Shown here one piece after another: positions 59,272 through 64,000 of a stretch of DNA of 64,000 bases (positions are counted from its first letter, which is position 1; every line of letters begins with the position of its first letter). A program made the position numbers and the translations under genes. The DNA is from Lysobacter spongiicola DSM 21749 (GTDB taxonomy: Bacteria > Pseudomonadota > Gammaproteobacteria > Xanthomonadales > Xanthomonadaceae), in assembly GCF_900167055.1 (NCBI RefSeq), contig NZ_FUXP01000001.1, positions 806,001-870,000 of the forward strand, in the 5' to 3' direction. The notes beneath the pieces were generated by a model. The model searched no databases, was not told the origin of the DNA, and saw only the letters and a list, made by a program, of their open reading frames with translations.

Positions 59272-60608
59272 GCCGCCTCCGCCTCCACTGCACCGCGCAC
59301 GTCAATCTGGCCGGTGACGGCAGCAGCGATCAGGGCGGTTCGGCGCTCCCGCAACAAACTCGCCGACCGCTTCGCTTCTGCCCCAAGCCGATCAATCCTT
59401 GCGCATTCTGCGACCACGAAGTCACAGACGGCCCCTTGCTCAGAAAGCGGCGGCACAGCAATTTGAATCCCATTCAGCGTGCCGATGTTGATCACGTCCA
59501 TCGTCCCGCCACGACTGAGCAGCGAGAATTGCTCGAACACAATGTTGCTACGGAGGACCGTAACCAAGAACTCAGCCAGGACATGCGACCTCGAACGTAA
59601 ACGAATGAGGCGAGGATTGATCACGCCGGGATGAATCCCTTCTGGAACGATGGCGACTTTTCCGAATGTCCCAACGCAGCTGATCAAGATATCGCCTGGT
59701 GTGACGGCATACTGCTGAAGCTCTGAGTACTTCTCACTGCCGATGAAATAATCGCCCAGCGTGAAATCTGCAGGAATTACCTGCTCCTGCCCGTAGACGC
59801 GATAGCCACTAGCGCAGTACATGTCTTTCGTGAGTGCTGATCCGAACGGACCAGCCTTGGCGCTCGCGATCACCTTCTTCAACGGCCTCACCTCCCAATG
59901 CGCCGGCACCCTGCCCAGCCACGGGGTGCCGGATTCCATCATGGGGGCGTTGGCGTCGAGGCCGCGGGTGACGGCGCGGGAGATGGTGGCCTGGCGCTTT
60001 TCGGCCAGCAGTGCCAGCAGCTTTTCCTGCTCGGCGATCAGTGCGTCGATCTTGGCGGTTTCGCGGTCGAGAAAACTTGCTATCGCATGTTGCTCTCCGA
60101 ACGAAGGAGTCCACAGGGGGATGCGAGCAAGATCAGAAGCGTTGATCGCTGGATAGCTGACCCCAGTAGATCGCGCGATGACCTGGTGAACGAATGCTTC
60201 GCATTGAAGTCCGTACTTTAAATACCCGGAGTACTGGCCCGATTTTGGGCGCACCACCGCAAAACCTGTGGAGGCGATGAGGTTCGGCGCTGGCGAAACC
60301 ACCGGGGCAATCGCCTTGAGATACGTTCGAACTGTCGATACCAGCACGTCACCATCGCGAACAATACGCCGTGCCCGCGACGGTGCATTGGAAAACGTCA
60401 GGGCTTCGCTGCGTTCAATCCCTCCGGTGAGGCTCACGCTTCCGATATCGACGTACTCGATCTCTAGCTCCGCGTCGGTGGATTCCGGGAGCGTCTCATC
60501 GTTCAACGTTGCCAGCATGCTGATCGGGGTGGCCGCCCAGTGGGATGGGATATCTCCTATCCATTCAACACCACTGTCCTTGTACTCCGGATACCTCGGC
60601 AGACTCAT
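59268..60608 (-). CDS. hsdS: Type I restriction-modification specificity subunit S
   Basis: 446 residues. Two target-recognition domains: TRD1 about 1-190 (GVEWIGDIPSHW at the start) and TRD2 about 230-420 (TPWLGRVPAHWEVRPLK). Each ends in a conserved helical spacer (LDRETAKIDALIAEQEKLLALLAEKR and VAECARIDRLGAEAKRSASLLRERR). Determines the DNA sequence recognised by HsdM and HsdR. Start at 60608 (MSLPRYPEYKDSG) overlaps hsdM by 4 bp. Confidence 0.96.
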   Translation of the reverse strand: MSLPRYPEYKDSGVEWIGDIPSHWAATPISMLATLNDETLPESTDAELEIEYVDIGSVSLTGGIERSEALTFSNAPSRARRIVRDGDVLVSTVRTYLKAIAPVVSPAPNLIASTGFAVVRPKSGQYSGYLKYGLQCEAFVHQVIARSTGVSYPAINASDLARIPLWTPSFGEQHAIASFLDRETAKIDALIAEQEKLLALLAEKRQATISRAVTRGLDANAPMMESGTPWLGRVPAHWEVRPLKKVIASAKAGPFGSALTKDMYCASGYRVYGQEQVIPADFTLGDYFIGSEKYSELQQYAVTPGDILISCVGTFGKVAIVPEGIHPGVINPRLIRLRSRSHVLAEFLVTVLRSNIVFEQFSLLSRGGTMDVINIGTLNGIQIAVPPLSEQGAVCDFVVAECARIDRLGAEAKRSASLLRERRTALIAAAVTGQIDVRGAVEAEAA

Positions 60609-62452
60609 TCCGCCAGCTCCCCCAGCATCCGCATGATGTTGCCGGCCACCTGCTTCAGCTCGGCGTCGATCTCCTCCAGCGCGCGCGGCGGCTCGAACAC
60701 GTAGAAGTGGCGGTTGAACGGGATCTCGTAGCCAACCTTGGTCTTGCCCTCGTCGATCCACGCATCCGGCGCGTGCGGCAGCACCTCGCGCTCGAAGTAC
60801 GCCTTGATGTCCTCGCCCAGCGGCACGTTCTCGGTATCGCGCAGGCTGCTGTCGGGCTGCGGCTGGCCCTTCTGCTTACCCTTCTCGAACTTGACGACGT
60901 TGCCGGCCTCGTCGCGCAGCGGGCGCTCGACGGTGATGGTGGTGTAGCCGAAGGCTTCGTTGTCGAAAATGCGGGAGATCGGCACGCGTTTCAGCTTGCC
61001 GCCCTCGGGCGCCACCGGCGGGCTGTCGGTGCCAGTGACGATGCGCTGCTCCACCTCGCGGCCGTCAGCATCCAGCAGGGTGACGCGCTCGGCCTCGGTG
61101 AAGTCGCCAAACAGCCGGGTGACGAGGGCAATGTCGTCCTCGCCCATCTCCTTGCGCTTGCTGCCCAGGCTCTTGCGCATCTTGCGCCAGAAGTCGCTGG
61201 CGTCGATCAGCTGCACCTGCCCGCGGCGGTCCTCGGGCTTCTTGTTGCTGACGATCCACACGTAGGTGGCGATACCGGTGTTGTAGAACATGTCGGTCGG
61301 CAGGCCGATGATGGCCTCGACCAGGTCGCTCTCCAGCAGGTAGCGGCGGATCTCGCTCTCGCCGCTGCCGGCGCCACCCGTAAACAGCGGCGAGCCGTTG
61401 AGCACGATGCCGAAGCGGCTGCCGCCCTCCCCGTTGACCACCGGCGCCATCTTCGACACCAGGTGCAGCAGGAACAGCATCGAGCCGTCTGACACGCGCG
61501 GCAGGCCGGGGCCGAAGCGGCCATCGAAGCCCTTCTGCTCGTGCTCGTCGCGCACGGCCTTCTGCACCTTCTTCCACTCCACGCCGAACGGCGGGTTGGA
61601 CAGCATGTAGTCGAACTTGCGGTGGGTGAAGCCGTCCTCGCTGAGCGTGTTGCCAGGCACGATGTTGTCCACGTCCTGCCCGCGGATCAGCATATCGGCC
61701 TTGCAGATGGCGTAGGACTCGTCGTTGAGCTCCTGCCCGTACAGGGTGAGCCGCGCTGCCGGGTTGTGCTCCATAAGGTGCTCGGCGGCCACCGACAACA
61801 TGCCGCCTGTGCCGGCCGTTGGATCGTAGATGGTGCGCACCACGGCGCTGCCGGGCGTCAGCACGTCGTCATCCTCGATGAAGATCAGGTTGACCATCAG
61901 CCGGATGACTTCACGCGGGGTGAAGTGCTCGCCGGCGGTCTCGTTGGACAGCTCGGCGAACTTGCGGATCAGCTCCTCGAACACGTGCCCCATCTGCGCG
62001 TTGTCCACGCGGTCCGGGTGCAGGTCGATGTTGGCGAACTTCTCGGTGACCAGGTACAGCAGCTTGTCCTTGGCCAGCCGCTCGACTTGGGTGTAGAAGT
62101 CGAACCGCTCAAAGATGTCTCGCGCCTCCGGCGAGAAGCCCTGCACGTAGGCGTAGAGGTTCTGGCGGATGTGGTCCTGATCGCCCAGCAGCTTGGGCAG
62201 GTCCATCGGCGAAGTGTTGTAGAAGCGCGCGTCGCCGACCATGCGTCGCAGGAACGGGTCGGGGTTGATGCCGGCGTCAGTCTTCTTCTTGAACTCGGCG
62301 AGCACCTTGTCCTTGTTGGGCGCCAGTACGCAATCCAGGCGGCGCAGCACCGTGAACGGCAGGATGAAGCGGCCGTACTCGTGCGGTTTGTAGTTGCCAC
62401 GCAGGAGGTCGGCAACCGACCAGATGAAGCTGGAGAGGGAGGTTTGGTTCAT
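60605..62452 (-). CDS. hsdM: Type I DNA methyltransferase subunit M
   Basis: 615 residues. Adenine N6-methyltransferase with the N-terminal HsdM helical domain (SSFIWSVADLLRGNYKPHEYGRFILPF), SAM-binding DPTAGTGGMLSVA and catalytic SNPPFGVEW. Start at 62452 matches the family; an ATG 11 codons earlier is also open. It is the first gene of the island; 412 bp of non-coding DNA lie upstream. Protects host DNA and forms the core of the restriction complex. Confidence 0.96.
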   Translation of the reverse strand: MNQTSLSSFIWSVADLLRGNYKPHEYGRFILPFTVLRRLDCVLAPNKDKVLAEFKKKTDAGINPDPFLRRMVGDARFYNTSPMDLPKLLGDQDHIRQNLYAYVQGFSPEARDIFERFDFYTQVERLAKDKLLYLVTEKFANIDLHPDRVDNAQMGHVFEELIRKFAELSNETAGEHFTPREVIRLMVNLIFIEDDDVLTPGSAVVRTIYDPTAGTGGMLSVAAEHLMEHNPAARLTLYGQELNDESYAICKADMLIRGQDVDNIVPGNTLSEDGFTHRKFDYMLSNPPFGVEWKKVQKAVRDEHEQKGFDGRFGPGLPRVSDGSMLFLLHLVSKMAPVVNGEGGSRFGIVLNGSPLFTGGAGSGESEIRRYLLESDLVEAIIGLPTDMFYNTGIATYVWIVSNKKPEDRRGQVQLIDASDFWRKMRKSLGSKRKEMGEDDIALVTRLFGDFTEAERVTLLDADGREVEQRIVTGTDSPPVAPEGGKLKRVPISRIFDNEAFGYTTITVERPLRDEAGNVVKFEKGKQKGQPQPDSSLRDTENVPLGEDIKAYFEREVLPHAPDAWIDEGKTKVGYEIPFNRHFYVFEPPRALEEIDAELKQVAGNIMRMLGELAE

Positions 62453-62864
62453 GGGCCCCGGGGTGATCTGGCAGACATGCTTCACGTCAGATCATACGAG
62501 GTAACTCCACCCCGTTACCCGGTCCGCCAGTCGTCCCCCGGCATGATCCGCCCGCATGAAGCTGTCAAACATCGTCGACCTCGACGTCCTGCGAATCGAG
62601 CCTATGAGGGCATTAGGCAAATTACAGAGCAGGGCTAACTTCTCTAATTCACGTCAAACCAGCCTTGCCGCCCCCGTGTTGTCAGCCTCCGGGCTCGTTA
62701 ACGACAGAACGGGCCGGGTCCCGGCATCCGCAGTACTGGCTGATCACGGCACTTCCTGCCGCAACCAGCCCGCACACCTGCCCTAAAAAGCTATGTGATG
62801 CAAGCGAAAACTCCTATACAGTTTTCGCCGCCCACCGTGCTCGGCGGGCAACAGGGGGAAATTG
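62453..62864. promoter_or_regulatory. Intergenic region, island boundary with possible operators
   Basis: 412 bases without a supported gene. The end nearest hsdM holds two symmetric elements: TGATCTG-N17-CAGATCA (62464-62494) and GGTAAC-N8-GTTACC (62500-62519), good candidates for control of hsdM. The right end holds GCGAAAAC-N9-GTTTTCGC (62804-62828) before the next gene. A 76-codon open frame at 62556-62786 has no family resemblance. The A+T content is higher than the flanking genes. Confidence 0.5.
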
Positions 62865-64000
62865 ATGAATCCACGATTCGCGGCCAGCTGGCCGCGCATG
62901 GCTTGCTGCGGGCTGTTGTTTCTCGGGTTCGCTGGCATCGCTGCCGCACAGGGCGGCAAGCCGACCGTGCATTTCGCAGGCATCGCCTATACGGGCGCTG
63001 CTGACCAGGCCGGCACGAGGGCTCCTTACACCCAGGCTGCGATTTCCTCCCGAGGGGATCTCGCACTCAACGCACAGCTTCTGCAGGCGCTCTCCGACCG
63101 TCCTCCTGCCAACTTCATGGTGGAAGCCGGCACTCTCGCAAGCCTCGACGGCACCGGCAGTGCCGTAGCAATGGCTGTCGCCATCGACCGTGAAACGGTG
63201 GTGGTCGAACCGCTCGCCGGCCAGTACAAGCTGTTGTTTGAACTGGCCGGGCAAGCGCTCTTCTTTGACTTCGAGGAGCGCCAGGTACTCTTTTCATACC
63301 CGCTCACACTGCAGCGGATAGAGCTGCTACCCGAGCCTCCCAGCGAGGCCCGGAAGCAGCAGATCGCCCACGACATTCTGTTCGACGGGCGCGCCTCGGG
63401 CTTGCCGTTGGCACTGGCGGAGGAACTCGCCGGCCTGACGCTGCCTTCCGCTTCGGCCCGGCGCTTGCAGATCACGAGCGTCCACCTGCCGGACGCACTG
63501 GCACAGCGTCTTCCAGCCAGCGTCGATGGCGACCTCATCGGTCACGAGTTCAGCAAGATCCTCGCCGCAAGGCTTCGATTGCCGCTGTTGCCATACCAGT
63601 CCGGCCAGGCAATTGCCGGTGCGATGTCGGCCCGGTTCGCGGACGGCTCGGTCTACAACCTCTCGATACCCGACGCCGACTACACCATTGCACTTGAAAT
63701 CAGCGACTTCCGCGAGAAGACGCTCAAGCAGACGCCCGCCTTCCGGCAGCAGCTCTACGGCGCCTTCTTCGATGTCCGGGTGGAGGAGCCGCTGTCGGCG
63801 CAGGTCTTTTTCGACCAGCCACTGCGACAGGGCGCCACCAAGACCATTCCGGCCTCGCAGGACCGGGTGGACACCGGCGCCGCCTACTACGAAACCTTGC
63901 TTGCCGGCCTGTCTTCCCTGGCGGTGGCTTCGGCGGGGGAAAACAACGACTGGGCCCGCGAGCAGCCCGGCGGCCGCCTGTTCAACAAGCAACTGAAATC
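62865..64000 (+). CDS. Exported protein of unknown function, partial (runs off the right edge)
   Basis: At least 378 residues. ATG at 62865 with AGGGGGAA seven bases upstream. Signal peptide with hydrophobic core LLFLGFAGIAAA, cleaved near AAAQ. The mature part is mixed alpha/beta; blocks such as AGQYKLLFELAGQALFFDFEERQ and FSYPLTLQRIELLPEP recur without a recognised family. A secreted or periplasmic protein. The C-terminus lies outside the window. Confidence 0.8.
   Translation, partial: MNPRFAASWPRMACCGLLFLGFAGIAAAQGGKPTVHFAGIAYTGAADQAGTRAPYTQAAISSRGDLALNAQLLQALSDRPPANFMVEAGTLASLDGTGSAVAMAVAIDRETVVVEPLAGQYKLLFELAGQALFFDFEERQVLFSYPLTLQRIELLPEPPSEARKQQIAHDILFDGRASGLPLALAEELAGLTLPSASARRLQITSVHLPDALAQRLPASVDGDLIGHEFSKILAARLRLPLLPYQSGQAIAGAMSARFADGSVYNLSIPDADYTIALEISDFREKTLKQTPAFRQQLYGAFFDVRVEEPLSAQVFFDQPLRQGATKTIPASQDRVDTGAAYYETLLAGLSSLAVASAGENNDWAREQPGGRLFNKQLK

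Noticed and set aside
62556-62786. 76-codon open frame in the gap right of hsdM
   Set aside because: No ribosome site, no recognised motif, and a composition unlike the neighbours. Could be the remnant of a truncated gene at the island edge, but nothing supports it.

Overview
The window is a GC-rich stretch (roughly two thirds G+C) of a gammaproteobacterial chromosome, most likely Lysobacteraceae/Xanthomonadaceae such as Lysobacter or Luteimonas. This is inferred from the gene content: minCDE behind a GNAT gene, a peptidase M2, a TonB receptor facing a phytase, many LuxR-type and hybrid kinases, and a glycine-riboswitch gcvP standing alone. It holds about 67 protein genes, one tRNA, a tandem glycine riboswitch, two copies of a REP-like palindrome and several hairpin terminators.

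Layout. 1-3.5 kb: a leftward group rsmD-coaD-lipoprotein-ferredoxin-ggt. 3.5-7.6 kb: a rightward group ftsY, AsmA-like, mutY, Fe(II)-trafficking protein. 8.1-9 kb: tRNA-Phe and a hicAB toxin-antitoxin pair. 9-17.2 kb: lipoprotein, acyl-CoA dehydrogenase, HNH protein, an unknown protein, an SPFH-RHH-DUF4177-small-membrane-protein run, a hydrolase and a VanY-like peptidase. 17.2-21.5 kb, leftward: DNA glycosylase, DUF423, SRPBCC protein, and a DesKR-like two-component pair. 21.6-24.3 kb: GNAT-minC-minD-minE, ending in a REP palindrome. 24.3-36 kb: HExxH protein, M2 peptidase, MFS exporter, a KaiC-like ATPase translationally coupled to a hybrid kinase, TPR protein, phosphodiesterase, and a second PAS hybrid kinase. 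36-41.9 kb: ligD (left) and riboswitch-gcvP (right).

Accessory regions. 41.9-43.5 kb holds an orphan type VI secretion cargo module: PAAR spike, peptidoglycan amidase, putative immunity lipoprotein. 43.6-44.3 kb holds an AbrB/MazE-like antitoxin with a Doc toxin behind a palindromic operator. 45.2-50.2 kb has a TonB receptor, a phytase and a frameshifted MATE transporter, followed by a catalase and an FMN reductase.

52.6-62.5 kb is a leftward defence island. A type I restriction-modification system is split, with hsdM-hsdS at the start and hsdR at the end. Between them lie an unknown 252-residue protein, a GIY-YIG nuclease, an HNH nuclease and an MNT/HEPN-like pair. Most junctions overlap by 4 bp, so the island probably behaves as one defence transcript with a second, self-regulated promoter before the MNT gene. 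This island and the PAAR module are the best places to look for undescribed biology. The window ends inside an unrecognised secreted protein.
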